Shown here: piece after piece, positions 41,198 through 49,887 of the stretch
Layout of the letters: each line of letters opens with the position of its first letter
Position numbering within the stretch: the stretch's first letter is position 1
Origin: Abiotrophia defectiva ATCC 49176
Lineage (GTDB): Bacteria; Bacillota; Bacilli; Lactobacillales; Aerococcaceae
NCBI RefSeq assembly: GCF_037041345.1
Contig: NZ_CP146287.1
Location: 499,501 to 563,500, forward strand
Length of the DNA: 64,000 nt
Direction: 5' to 3'
Made by a program: the position numbers and the translations under genes
The notes under the pieces: model-generated
What the model was told of the DNA's origin: nothing
Databases searched by the model: none
The model's input: only the letters and a program-made list of their open reading frames with translations

Positions 41198-42290
41198 GGC
41201 TCAAGTCAAGGTAGACTGGCAAGTCCTGTCAGATTTATGCTGCTTACCCGGAGTGTCGGGCCATGAGGCCGGCATTCGGGCCTACTTGGACCGGCAGCTG
41301 ACCATGTGCCAGCAAGGCACCGACCCCTTGGGGTCTGGCCTCTACAGCCTAGCAGGTCAGTCCCAGTCACCCTTGTCTTTGCTCTTTTCCACCCACATGG
41401 ATGAAATCGGATGGGTGGTGCGGGCCATTGATGAGGCCGGCTATGTCTTCATTCAGGAAGTGGGGCGCTCATGGTCCCATACCCTCTTGCAACAAGAGGC
41501 CCAGGTCTTCACCCAGGACGGCCGGGTCTACACGGGGATTCTGGCTGGACCGCAGGTTCATAGTCTTAGCCCTGAGCAGCGCCAGCAAGTGGTGCCCATG
41601 GACCGGGTCTATCTGGATCTGGGGGTGGACAACCGCGACCAGGTTCGAGCTCTAGGTATTGAAGTGGGGGACTGGGTTTGCCCGGTGACCACTTTCCAGG
41701 CCTTGGCCAATCCTGACTATCTGGCCGCCAAGGCCTTCGACAATCGGGTCAGTGTAGCCCTGGGCGTCTGGACCATGCAGGCCCTGGCCCAGGGGCCTTG
41801 TCCCAACAAGGTGACCCTGGGAGCGACCGTTCAAGAAGAAGTGGGCTTGCGGGGGGCGCGGACCGTGGCCCAAGCCGTCAAGCCGCACATTGCCCTAGCC
41901 GTGGATACCTGCCTAGCAGGCGATACGCCAGCTGACCACAATCCTATTAAGCTAGGCAAAGGCGTCTCCCTGACGGTGGCCGATAATATGACCGTGACCC
42001 ACCGGGGCCTCTTGCGTTACTTGGAAGGCATCTGCCAGCGGGAGTCTATTCCTTACCAACTAGGTTGCTTCCTAGACGGGGGGACGGACGCGGGCAATAT
42101 CCATAAGTCCCAGACTGGGATTCTGGCGACGACCTTGTCCCTTCCCATGCGCTATATGCATACCCACCGGGGTATCTTGCATCGGGCCGATGTCCTAGCG
42201 GCCTACCGTCTTATGGTGGCAGTGGCGCGGGACTTGACGCCTGCTATCTACCAGCAGCTGCTGGACCAAAATTATCATTATCAAGTATAG
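41187..42290 (+). CDS. M42-family metallo-aminopeptidase (FrvX/SgcX-like)
   Basis: The 367-residue protein has all M42 ligands: STHMDEIG (His/Asp, about residue 71), AAKAFDNRVSVALG (bridging Asp about residue 182), VQEEVGLRGAR (catalytic Glu and ligand Glu about 216), AVDTCLAGDTP (Asp) and YMHTHRGI (His). These enzymes form dodecamers and remove N-terminal residues from peptides; FrvX and SgcX relatives are encoded in PTS operons in enterobacteria. ATG 41187 follows GGGGAGGTGGCCCTT and overlaps the upstream paralogue by 11 nt. Its substrate here is probably a glycopeptide or peptide-like sugar conjugate (inference). Confidence 0.88.
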   Translation: MTTEAQVKVDWQVLSDLCCLPGVSGHEAGIRAYLDRQLTMCQQGTDPLGSGLYSLAGQSQSPLSLLFSTHMDEIGWVVRAIDEAGYVFIQEVGRSWSHTLLQQEAQVFTQDGRVYTGILAGPQVHSLSPEQRQQVVPMDRVYLDLGVDNRDQVRALGIEVGDWVCPVTTFQALANPDYLAAKAFDNRVSVALGVWTMQALAQGPCPNKVTLGATVQEEVGLRGARTVAQAVKPHIALAVDTCLAGDTPADHNPIKLGKGVSLTVADNMTVTHRGLLRYLEGICQRESIPYQLGCFLDGGTDAGNIHKSQTGILATTLSLPMRYMHTHRGILHRADVLAAYRLMVAVARDLTPAIYQQLLDQNYHYQV

Positions 42291-42318
42291 AATCAATGAC
42301 AGAAAGAAGGTGACAGCC

Positions 42319-43281
42319 ATGTGGGGAATCATTGCGACCTGGCGGATGGCCCTAGAAGGAGTCCAGGCCACCCTGCCTAGCTTGGCAGGTGGGGGCTCTG
42401 CGGGTGACGCCATTGAGCAAGCCATCAAGGCCGTCGAAGACTTTCCTTATTATAAATCCGTTGGTTATGGCGGTCTGCCTAACCGCCAAGGTCAGGTAGA
42501 ATTGGATGCTGCCTATATGGACGGCAGTCGCCTGGACTTTGGGGCCGTTTGCGGGATTCAGGATATTGCCAACCCTATTGGGGTGGCGCGCCGCCTCAGC
42601 CAGGAGCCGGTCAATAATATCCTAGTCGCCCAAGGTGCCCGCCAATATGCCCTAGACCATGGCTTTAAAGCCAAAGAAATGCTGACAGACCGGGCTCAAA
42701 TCCACTACCATAATCGCCAGGTCGAGCTGGCTCAAGCACAAGGCCTGGCGGCCTATGACGGCCATGACACGGTGGGCATGGTGGCCCTGGATGGCCATGA
42801 TCACATGGTGGCTGGGACTTCGACCAGTGGCCTCTTCATGAAGCATCCCGGCCGGGTAGGCGACTCGCCTATGATTGGCTCGGGTCTCTATGTGGACTCC
42901 CAGATTGGGGGCGCCACCGCTACTGGCCTAGGGGAAGATTTGATGAAAGGGGTCCTATCCTACGCCATCGTTCAGCTGATGGCTGCGGGCTACCATCCCC
43001 AAGAGGCCTGCGAAAAGGCCGTTTATGACTTAGACAGACGTCTCAAAGCCCAACGCGGCCAGGCCGGCGATTTGTCGGTGGTGGCCATGAATGCCAAGGG
43101 CCAGTGGGGGGCTGCGACTAATATTGATAACTTCTCCTTCGTGGTGGCCAGCAAGACCACGCCTTTGACCGTCTACCGCCTGCATCCCCTGGCTTCTGGC
43201 CAGATGGAATTGGAGCGGGCGAGTCAGGAATGGCTAGATGACTATGTGCGTCAACGCATGCGGCCCCTGGAGGTGAAGTAG
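42319..43281 (+). CDS. N(4)-(beta-N-acetylglucosaminyl)-L-asparaginase / isoaspartyl peptidase (Ntn hydrolase)
   Basis: The 320-residue protein is a type 2 asparaginase. Autocleavage is expected before the Thr of GHDTVGMVALD (about residue 152), the nucleophile of aspartylglucosaminidases. Also present are GGGSAGDAIEQAIKAVED near residue 27, DSPMIGSGLYVD near residue 190 and GGATATGLGEDLMK. The GHDTVG/GTSTSG spacing favours the glycosylasparaginase branch (GlcNAc-Asn hydrolysis) over plant-type asparaginase, but isoaspartyl dipeptides are possible. I choose ATG 42319, 8 nt after AAGAAGG, over GTG 42310. No signal peptide, so it acts in the cytoplasm on imported substrate. Confidence 0.85.
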   Translation: MWGIIATWRMALEGVQATLPSLAGGGSAGDAIEQAIKAVEDFPYYKSVGYGGLPNRQGQVELDAAYMDGSRLDFGAVCGIQDIANPIGVARRLSQEPVNNILVAQGARQYALDHGFKAKEMLTDRAQIHYHNRQVELAQAQGLAAYDGHDTVGMVALDGHDHMVAGTSTSGLFMKHPGRVGDSPMIGSGLYVDSQIGGATATGLGEDLMKGVLSYAIVQLMAAGYHPQEACEKAVYDLDRRLKAQRGQAGDLSVVAMNAKGQWGAATNIDNFSFVVASKTTPLTVYRLHPLASGQMELERASQEWLDDYVRQRMRPLEVK

Positions 43282-43283
43282 GC

Positions 43284-44459
43284 ATGACCCTCAAGCAAAT
43301 CCAAGCACTTAATGACTTGTTGGAAGACTTGCTGCCCCAATACTGGCAGGACCTAGCCCAACTGGTAGCCATTCCCAGTGTGCAGGGACCGGCGGAGCCA
43401 GACGCTCCCTATGGGCCTGGACCTAAGGCTGCCCTGGACTGGGTGCTAGACCGGGCCAAAGCCATGGGCTTTGAGACGGTCAATTTAGACCATAAGGTTG
43501 GCTACGCTCAGTGGTCGCCTGACCCTAACCAGGCGACCCCAGGCGCTGGCTATTATGGCATTTTCGGGCATGTGGATGTGGTGCCGGCCGGCCAAGGTTG
43601 GCGGCAGGATCCCTGGACCCTAAGAAAGAATCAAGAACAAGCCCGCTACGAAGGTCGCGGCGTCCTAGACAATAAGGGGCCCATTCTGGCTAATCTCTAT
43701 GCCGTCTATGCCCTCAAATGCCTAGGCTATCATTTCCGCCATCCCATTCGGGTGGTCTTTGGGACCAATGAGGAGACAGGCTTTGGCTGTATCCAGCATT
43801 ATCTTGCCCAGGAAACTGCGCCCCTCTTCGGTTGGACACCCGATTGCAAATGGCCGGTCGTCTATGGCGAGCGGGGGCGTTTGCGGGTAGCCGTCAGTGT
43901 GGACGCAGATCAAGTGGCCAGCCTCTTTGACTTTGTTAATGCCTATCTGCTGACCGGCACCAACGATGGTCGGGAATTGGGCATTGCTTATGAGGACCGG
44001 GACTTTGGCCGCATGATGTTAAGGGGCTACCAGCTGGGCCTGACGCAAGGACGCCCTTGGGTGGCCTGGTCCATGGCCTATCCAGGAGCCTGCAGTCAGG
44101 AAGAGATTCTGGGCCAAATTAAGTCGCGCCTGCCGGAGACAGGCCAAATAGAGGTCCTCAGCCATTGGGCGCCTGTCCTCAAGGACAAGCAGTCGCCTTA
44201 TATTGAAGCTTTGCAGCAGGTCTACAACCAGGTGACCGGCCAAGCCCTTGAGCCCGTCACAACCACAGGGGGCACCTATGCTAAGTTTGTGCCTAATATC
44301 GTGGCCTACGGGCCTTCCTTCCCGGGCCAACGGGATATTGCCCATTTGCCACATGAGTGGCTAGGCATTGAGGATTTAGAGACTGATCTAAAAATTTATA
44401 GCCAGGCCTTACTGGCCTTGTGGCAGCTAGAACAAGAAGTGGAGGAGGCAAGTCTATGA
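43284..44459 (+). CDS. M20-family metallopeptidase (PepV-like dipeptidase, short form)
   Basis: The 391-residue protein has GHVDVVPAGQGW (metal His and catalytic Asp, about residue 96), YEGRGVLDNKGP (bridging Asp), TNEETGFGC (catalytic and ligand Glu) and a C-terminal DIAHLPHEW with the last His. It resembles PepV/Sapep dipeptidases but is about 80 residues shorter, the difference lying in the lid domain. The start is ATG 43284, 2 nt after the upstream stop and after GGAGGTGAAG. It overlaps cutC by 4 nt. Likely cleaves a dipeptide released in the same pathway. Confidence 0.85.
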   Translation: MTLKQIQALNDLLEDLLPQYWQDLAQLVAIPSVQGPAEPDAPYGPGPKAALDWVLDRAKAMGFETVNLDHKVGYAQWSPDPNQATPGAGYYGIFGHVDVVPAGQGWRQDPWTLRKNQEQARYEGRGVLDNKGPILANLYAVYALKCLGYHFRHPIRVVFGTNEETGFGCIQHYLAQETAPLFGWTPDCKWPVVYGERGRLRVAVSVDADQVASLFDFVNAYLLTGTNDGRELGIAYEDRDFGRMMLRGYQLGLTQGRPWVAWSMAYPGACSQEEILGQIKSRLPETGQIEVLSHWAPVLKDKQSPYIEALQQVYNQVTGQALEPVTTTGGTYAKFVPNIVAYGPSFPGQRDIAHLPHEWLGIEDLETDLKIYSQALLALWQLEQEVEEASL

Positions 44460-45199
44460 CCCTAATCGAGTTGTGTGCCGGCAGTGTCAGAGATTGTCTG
44501 ATTGCCCAAGAAGCTGGCCTGGACCGGATTGAGCTCAACAGCGCCCTGGCCCTGGGGGGACTGACGCCAACGGTGGCCTGTCTGGAATTAGCCAAAGCTA
44601 ATGGCGTGACTCTGCCAATCATCTGCATGGTCCGCCCACGTGGCGGTGGTTTCGCCTATGATAAGCTGGAAATCAGGCAAATGTTGGCAGAAGGCCAAGC
44701 CTTGTTAAGAGCAGGTGCCCGTGGCCTAGCCTTTGGCTGTCTGACTGAGACGGGTCAGCTTAATTGGGATGCCAACCAGGCCCTGATTGAGCTCTGTCAG
44801 ACCTATGGCGCCCAATCGGTCTTCCACCGGGCCATTGATGTGGTGGCCCAGCCTGACCAAGCCATTGAAGGCTTGATTAAGCTAGGCTGCCGGCGGATTT
44901 TGACCAGTGGGGGAGCCAAGAGTATTGAGGAAGGGCGAGAACGACTGGCTCATTATCAAGCCCAATATGGGGCAGACATTGAATTTGTCATGGGGGCCGG
45001 TCTGAATTTGGCTAATGCGGCGGACTTGGTGGCCTATACGGGCATTCAACAAGTCCACGGTAGCTTCAAGACCTGGTACCAAGACCCTACAACCCAGCAA
45101 GGCTCCGTTTCATTTGCTTACGATCCTCGTGGAGCCTATGAAGGGGCAGACCCGGACCTAGCCCGCGCGCTAGGCCAAGCACTAGGAAAGAAGGAGTAA
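44456..45199 (+). CDS. cutC: CutC-family TIM-barrel protein
   Basis: ATG 44456 overlaps the M20 stop (ATGA) and follows GGAGGAGGCA; the longer frame back to 44420 is rejected. The 247-residue protein has LIELCAGSVRDCLIAQEAG, DRIELNSALALGGLTPT and MVRPRGGGFAY, all diagnostic of CutC. Once called a copper homeostasis protein, the family has no firmly proven role, and many Firmicutes members sit in sugar or amino-sugar loci, as here. A catabolic or epimerase/lyase role is inferred from the context. Confidence 0.88.
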   Translation: MTLIELCAGSVRDCLIAQEAGLDRIELNSALALGGLTPTVACLELAKANGVTLPIICMVRPRGGGFAYDKLEIRQMLAEGQALLRAGARGLAFGCLTETGQLNWDANQALIELCQTYGAQSVFHRAIDVVAQPDQAIEGLIKLGCRRILTSGGAKSIEEGRERLAHYQAQYGADIEFVMGAGLNLANAADLVAYTGIQQVHGSFKTWYQDPTTQQGSVSFAYDPRGAYEGADPDLARALGQALGKKE

Positions 45200-45200
45200 T

Positions 45201-46100
45201 ATGGTAAGACGTGTATTAGAATGCCTGCCCAGCGACTATGCTGGCTACAGTGCAGAAGAACTCAAGCAAGCCATCTGGGCCGCTGAAGGCCGGACCGTTT
45301 GTTGTGAAATGGTGGCGCCAGTGCCTGCCTATATCAGCAACTTGACCAATGCGGAAATCGCTAAGGCCTTCGGGGCAGACCTCATGCTCTTGAATGGGCT
45401 AGATGTCCTTAATCCTGTCGTTTGTGGCTTGGATCAGGGGGCAGAGGATCCCATTCGCCGCCTCAAAGCCCTATCAGGGCGTCCGATTGGGGCCAACCTA
45501 GAGCCTGTCGATGCTGATGCCATTATGGTGGAGGCGCGAAATGTTCTGCCTAAAGGCCGGACCTGCTCGGTTGAGACCCTAGAAGCGGCCGACCGCCTAG
45601 GCTTAGACTTCATTTGCCTGACGGGTAACCCTGGAACGGGGGTAACTAATAAGGAGATTGCCCACTATGTCAAGGTGGCCAAGCAACATTTCTCAGGTCT
45701 GGTCATTGCCGGTAAAATGCATGGGGCTGGGTCCAAGGAGCCAGTGGCCAGCATTGAAACGGCTAAGGACTTCATCGAGGCCGGGACCGACATTCTGCTG
45801 GTGCCGGCCGTGGGGACGGTGCCGGGCTTCACCGATGATGAGCTAGTGGCCATCGTCAAGTACGCCCACGCTCACGATGTCCTAGTCCTATCCGCTATTG
45901 GGACCAGTCAGGAATCTAGCAGCCCGCGGGTGGTGGAAGACATTGCCATTCGCAATAAGGTGGCTGGCGTGGATATTCAACATATTGGGGACGCAGGCTT
46001 TGGCGGCCTGGCCAATGTGGAAAATATCTTCGCCTTATCAGTGGCCATACGGGGCATGCGGCATACGGTGAGCCGTGTGGCCGGCTCCGCCATTCGTTAA
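45201..46100 (+). CDS. TIM-barrel protein of PTS operons (DUF7916/SgcQ-BtpA-like)
   Basis: A 299-residue soluble protein starting one base after cutC, with AAGAAGGAGTAAT before the ATG. It contains barrel-like repeats: CCEMVAPVPAYISNLTN, GADLMLLNGLDVLNP, RPIGANLEPVD, GLDFICLTGNPGTGVTN, LVIAGKMHGAGS, AGTDILLVPAVGTVPGF and VDIQHIGDAGFGG. Phosphate-binding Gly loops near the C-terminal ends of strands suggest a phosphorylated ligand, as expected from PTS uptake. I recall related proteins annotated DUF7916 or as relatives of SgcQ; no activity is established. It is the last gene of the operon, before a terminator. Confidence 0.6.
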   Translation: MVRRVLECLPSDYAGYSAEELKQAIWAAEGRTVCCEMVAPVPAYISNLTNAEIAKAFGADLMLLNGLDVLNPVVCGLDQGAEDPIRRLKALSGRPIGANLEPVDADAIMVEARNVLPKGRTCSVETLEAADRLGLDFICLTGNPGTGVTNKEIAHYVKVAKQHFSGLVIAGKMHGAGSKEPVASIETAKDFIEAGTDILLVPAVGTVPGFTDDELVAIVKYAHAHDVLVLSAIGTSQESSSPRVVEDIAIRNKVAGVDIQHIGDAGFGGLANVENIFALSVAIRGMRHTVSRVAGSAIR

Positions 46101-46119
46101 GAAAACAAAAGTAGACAAA

Positions 46120-46156
46120 GAAAGCCAGGTAGTTTTTAGCTACCTGGCTTGTTTTA
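46120..46156. terminator. Bidirectional terminator ending the PTS-peptidase operon and pepT
   Basis: AAGCCAGGTAG (46122-46132) and CTACCTGGCTT (46140-46150) form a perfect 11-bp stem, followed by GTTTTAG. Confidence 0.85.
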
Positions 46157-47389
46157 GTCTGGGCTGACCACTGATTGGATAATGGTAAGGACCACTTGGC
46201 TGGCCTTTTCCATGCTTTCCAAGCTGACAAATTCATACTGGCCATGAAGGTTTTCAGCGCCCGTGAAGAGGTTGGGCGTCGGGATGCCCTTATAGGTGAT
46301 GATGCAACCGTCTGTCCCACCCCGGAAAGGCTCGATAAGAGGCTCAATGCCACAGGCCTTGTAGGCAGCAATGGCTACCTCAACCGGCCTCATGTCTTGC
46401 TTGAGGATATCGTACATATTGTAGTATTCGTCATAAATTTGGCATTGGATGCGGGGCCGGTCGTAGCCTGCATTCTGTTGGGCCACAATCTGACGGAAGA
46501 AGTCCTTACGGGCTTGGAAACGCTCCTTGTCATGGTCACGAATAATGTAGGTGGCCTGAACTTGGCCAATATCGCCGCTTTGACTGGACAGCATATAGTA
46601 GCCCTCGTGTCCCTCGGTCAATTCTGGCACCTGGTCTTGGGGCAGGCGGGCGAAGAGCTTGGCGGCTTCGGCCAGGGCATTGACCATGAGGCCCTTGGCG
46701 GTCCCAGGATGAACGCTGGTCCCGTCGATGGTCAGCATGACCCGGGCGGCATTGAAGGTCTCGTATTCCAACTTGCCCACTTGGCCGCTATCCAGCGTAT
46801 AGGCAAAGTCTGCCGGGAAGTCTTGGGCTTGGAAGCGGTGGGCGCCCTTGCCGATTTCTTCGTCAGGTCCGAAGGCTAGCCAAATATCGCCGTGAGGCAG
46901 GTCAGGATGGGTTAGCAGGTGGATGACTGCCTCTAGGATGCTGACCAGACCTGCCTTGTCGTCGGCCCCCAGCAGGGTGGTACCATCCGTAGTAATCAGG
47001 GTCTGGCCTACATAATGCGTCAAGTTAGGAAATTCGGATACCCGCATGACAATGTCCAAGTCAGGGTTCAAGACAATATCCTGGCCGTCATAGTCTGCAT
47101 GGACCTGGGGCTGGATATTTTCAGCATTGAAGTCGGCCGTATCCACATGGGCGATAAAGCCAATGGATGGCGCCTTCTGATGGGCTGGTAGGTTGCTTGG
47201 CAATAGGGCCGTGACAAAGGCGTCCACTGGATTGAAGCGCACTTGGCTGAGACCCAGGTCCTTGAGTTCGCCCTCCAACATGCGGAGGAAGTCCAGTTGA
47301 CCGGGTGTGGTCGGCACGGCCTCCGAGTGCAGGTCGGACCGGGTGTTGATTTTAGCATAGCGGATAAAGCGTTGGAGCATGGATTCCAT
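46154..47389 (-). CDS. pepT: Peptidase T (tripeptide aminopeptidase)
   Basis: The 411-residue M20B peptidase has FIAHVDTADFNAEN (His/Asp, about residue 77), TLLGADDKAGL (bridging Asp) and FGPDEEIGKGAHRF (catalytic Glu pair), and RGGTDGCIITYKGIPTPNLF near residue 368. PepT cuts tripeptides in the cytoplasm. Length and motifs are standard. It converges on the PTS-peptidase operon and is divergent from the GNAT gene; it need not be functionally linked to either. Confidence 0.95.
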   Translation of the reverse strand: MESMLQRFIRYAKINTRSDLHSEAVPTTPGQLDFLRMLEGELKDLGLSQVRFNPVDAFVTALLPSNLPAHQKAPSIGFIAHVDTADFNAENIQPQVHADYDGQDIVLNPDLDIVMRVSEFPNLTHYVGQTLITTDGTTLLGADDKAGLVSILEAVIHLLTHPDLPHGDIWLAFGPDEEIGKGAHRFQAQDFPADFAYTLDSGQVGKLEYETFNAARVMLTIDGTSVHPGTAKGLMVNALAEAAKLFARLPQDQVPELTEGHEGYYMLSSQSGDIGQVQATYIIRDHDKERFQARKDFFRQIVAQQNAGYDRPRIQCQIYDEYYNMYDILKQDMRPVEVAIAAYKACGIEPLIEPFRGGTDGCIITYKGIPTPNLFTGAENLHGQYEFVSLESMEKASQVVLTIIQSVVSPD

Positions 47390-47529
47390 GGCGGAGCCTT
47401 CTTTCTCTTAATCAGTTAAGTCTAGTATAGCACTATGACGGGCCAGACCCAAGTTAGACCTTGTTGGCAAGGATGGGGATTTGTGATAGACTGGGGGGCA
47501 GTAAGGCCTGGTACAGAGGAGGAAGCCCT

Positions 47530-48021
47530 ATGCGGATTAGACAGACAGAAAATGGGGATTTGCCGGCTTTGATGACTTTATACGAACAAGCCCGGGCCTT
47601 TATGCGGGCCCAGGGTAATCCCAATCAGTGGCCAGACGGCTATCCGCCTCAAAGCCTTCTAGAAGCCGATATAGCGCAAGGCCATTCCTATGTCCTAGAG
47701 GACGAAACTGGCCAGCTAGTGGGCACCTTCGCCCTGATAGCTGGAGAGGATCCGACCTATGGCCAGATTGACGGCCTAGGTTGGCGCAGTACTAGTCCCT
47801 ATGTGACCCTTCACCGCCTGGCAGCCAATGGCAAGGCCCGGGGCGTGGCGCGGGCAGCTTTCGACTTCGCTAAGTCCGTCTGCCCCCACATCCGGATTGA
47901 CACCCACGCCCAAAACCTACCCATGCAGCAGGCCATCCTGGCCTACGGTTTCCAGGAGCGAGGCACTATCTATCTCCAAGACGGCTCGCCCCGGCAGGCC
48001 TATGACTATCTAAGTGTATAA
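47530..48021 (+). CDS. GNAT-family N-acetyltransferase
   Basis: ATG 47530 follows GAGGAGGAAGCCCT; upstream in-frame starts are rejected. The 163-residue protein has an acetyl-CoA loop LAANGKARGVARAAFDFA (about residues 99-116), where the usual Q/RxxGxA is KARGVA, then IRIDTHAQNLPMQQAILAYG and FQERG. It resembles the common Firmicutes GNATs of unknown substrate. Followed by two terminators. Confidence 0.82.
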   Translation: MRIRQTENGDLPALMTLYEQARAFMRAQGNPNQWPDGYPPQSLLEADIAQGHSYVLEDETGQLVGTFALIAGEDPTYGQIDGLGWRSTSPYVTLHRLAANGKARGVARAAFDFAKSVCPHIRIDTHAQNLPMQQAILAYGFQERGTIYLQDGSPRQAYDYLSV

Positions 48022-48026
48022 ATGTG

Positions 48027-48101
48027 TGAGGGCTGGCACTGGGGTGCCGGCTCTTTTCTGATGGCTCGGGACAGTTCATTGGTCCCGGCTTCTTTTTTGT
48101 T
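48027..48101 (+). terminator. Two consecutive terminator hairpins
   Basis: GGCTGGCAC/GTGCCGGCT followed by CTTTTC (48031-48058), and CGGGAC/GTCCCG followed by GCTTCTTTTTT (48069-48101). Together they insulate the ABC exporter operon. Confidence 0.75.
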
Positions 48102-48135
48102 GTATAATAGCAAGGTTACGAAAGGAGAATGTGTC

Positions 48136-49887
48136 ATGTCACTCATTCGCAAATTAGGCTGGTTCTTCAAGCTGGAAGCCCGCCGCTATATGATTGGGAT
48201 TCTGGCCTTATCCTTGGTCAGCGTCTTCAACTTGATTCCGCCGCGCATTATCGGGCAAGTCATTGATGCCATTGCAGGCGGCAATCTGACCCCTAGCGAG
48301 CTGGCTATCAATCTGACCTGGCTAGTGGGAGCCTCCCTTATTATGTATGCCCTCCGCTATGTTTGGCGACTCTTTATTCTAGGGACCGCCAATAGTCTGG
48401 GCCGGATTCTGCGGACTCGCTTATTTGAACACTTTACCCGCATGGCGCCGTCCTTCTATACCCGTTATCGGACCGGGGACCTGATGGCCCATGCCACCAA
48501 CGACGTCCAAACCCTGGTCATGACGGCAGGGGGCGGGGTCATGTCGGCCGTGGATGCCTCGATTACCGCCCTGGTTACCCTGGCTACCATGTTCTGGATT
48601 CTGGATTGGCGCCTGACCCTGGTGGCCATTTTGCCTCTGCCAGTTCTGGCCTGGGGGACTAGTCGCCTGGGACGCATCAACCATGAAGGCTTTAAGCAAG
48701 CCCAGGAGGCCTTCTCCGAGCTTAACAACTCGGTTCAGGAATCGGTCTCTGGCATTAAGGTGACCAAGTCCTTTGGCTATGGAGCCCAGGAAACGGCTAA
48801 ATTCCAGGCCACCAACCAGATGGTCTGGGCCAAGAACCTGCGGGCTGCCAAGTACAATGAGCTCTTCCAACCCATGGTCTTGGTTTTCGTGGGGGCCTCC
48901 TATCTGATTAGCCTGCTCTACGGGGGCTATCTGATTAGTCAGGGCCAGTTCACTGTCGGGGAAATGGTCACCTTCATGACCTATCTGGACATGCTAGTCT
49001 GGCCCCTGCAAGCCATCGGCTGGCTCTTCAACATTATGCAAAGGGGCTCGGTCTCCCTGGATCGGATTGACAAATTGCTGCATGAGGAAAGCCCAGTCCG
49101 TGAGACAGAACATCCTCTGCCTAGTATTCAAAATGGTCGCTTGGACTATGACATTGAGTCCTTCGCCTATCAAGATTTGACCACCTTAGAGGATGTCCAC
49201 TTTAGCTTGGAAGCCGGCCAAACCCTGGGCATTGTCGGGACCACGGGGTCCGGTAAGACCAGTCTCTTGCGCCTACTCTTGCGGGAGCAGGATGTCAATG
49301 TGGGTAGCATTCAGTTAGATGGCCACGACATCCGCGACTACCGCCTCAGCGACTTGCGGAGCTTGATGGGCTATGTGCCACAAGACCAGCTGCTCTTCGC
49401 CATGAGCATTCGAGACAACGTCCGCTTCGGTCAAGCTGACTTGGATGATGCGGCCGTTATCAGAGCCACCCAGCTCTGTGGTGTCTACCAGGATATCCAG
49501 GCCATGCCTGAAGGGCTGGATACGCTAATCGGGGAGCGGGGCGTGTCCCTATCTGGTGGTCAGAAGCAACGTCTGGCCATGAGCCGGGCCCTGATTTTGG
49601 ATCCAGACATTCTGATTCTGGACGATTCGCTATCAGCCGTGGATGCCAAGACTGAGCATTTGATTTTGGAAAATCTTAAGTCGGAACGTCAGGGCAAGAC
49701 CACCATTATTACGGCCCACCGTCTGTCAGCCGTCGTCCATGCCGACCTGATTCTGGTGATGGAAGAGGGCCGCATTAAGGAGCGGGGCAATCACCAAGAA
49801 TTGCTGGCGCAAAATGGCTGGTATGCGACCACCTACCGTAGTCAGCAACTGGCTCAGAGTTTGGAAGGAGGGGACTTAGATGCCTAA
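48136..49887 (+). CDS. Heterodimeric ABC multidrug exporter, subunit A (degenerate ATP site)
   Basis: ATG 48136 follows AAAGGAGAATGTGTC; the frame extends further upstream but through a terminator. The 583-residue half-transporter has six membrane helices then an ATPase with Walker A GTTGSGKTS (about residue 372), signature LSGGQKQRLAMSRAL and Walker B ILILDDSLSAVD, where the catalytic Glu is Asp. This is the usual degenerate-site subunit in BmrCD/LmrCD/PatAB-type exporters. The partner overlaps by 8 nt. Exports drugs or lipids; substrate not deducible. Confidence 0.9.
   Translation: MSLIRKLGWFFKLEARRYMIGILALSLVSVFNLIPPRIIGQVIDAIAGGNLTPSELAINLTWLVGASLIMYALRYVWRLFILGTANSLGRILRTRLFEHFTRMAPSFYTRYRTGDLMAHATNDVQTLVMTAGGGVMSAVDASITALVTLATMFWILDWRLTLVAILPLPVLAWGTSRLGRINHEGFKQAQEAFSELNNSVQESVSGIKVTKSFGYGAQETAKFQATNQMVWAKNLRAAKYNELFQPMVLVFVGASYLISLLYGGYLISQGQFTVGEMVTFMTYLDMLVWPLQAIGWLFNIMQRGSVSLDRIDKLLHEESPVRETEHPLPSIQNGRLDYDIESFAYQDLTTLEDVHFSLEAGQTLGIVGTTGSGKTSLLRLLLREQDVNVGSIQLDGHDIRDYRLSDLRSLMGYVPQDQLLFAMSIRDNVRFGQADLDDAAVIRATQLCGVYQDIQAMPEGLDTLIGERGVSLSGGQKQRLAMSRALILDPDILILDDSLSAVDAKTEHLILENLKSERQGKTTIITAHRLSAVVHADLILVMEEGRIKERGNHQELLAQNGWYATTYRSQQLAQSLEGGDLDA

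Noticed and set aside
46175-46879. 234-codon plus-strand frame opposite pepT
   Set aside because: Shadow of pepT, which has all catalytic motifs on the other strand.
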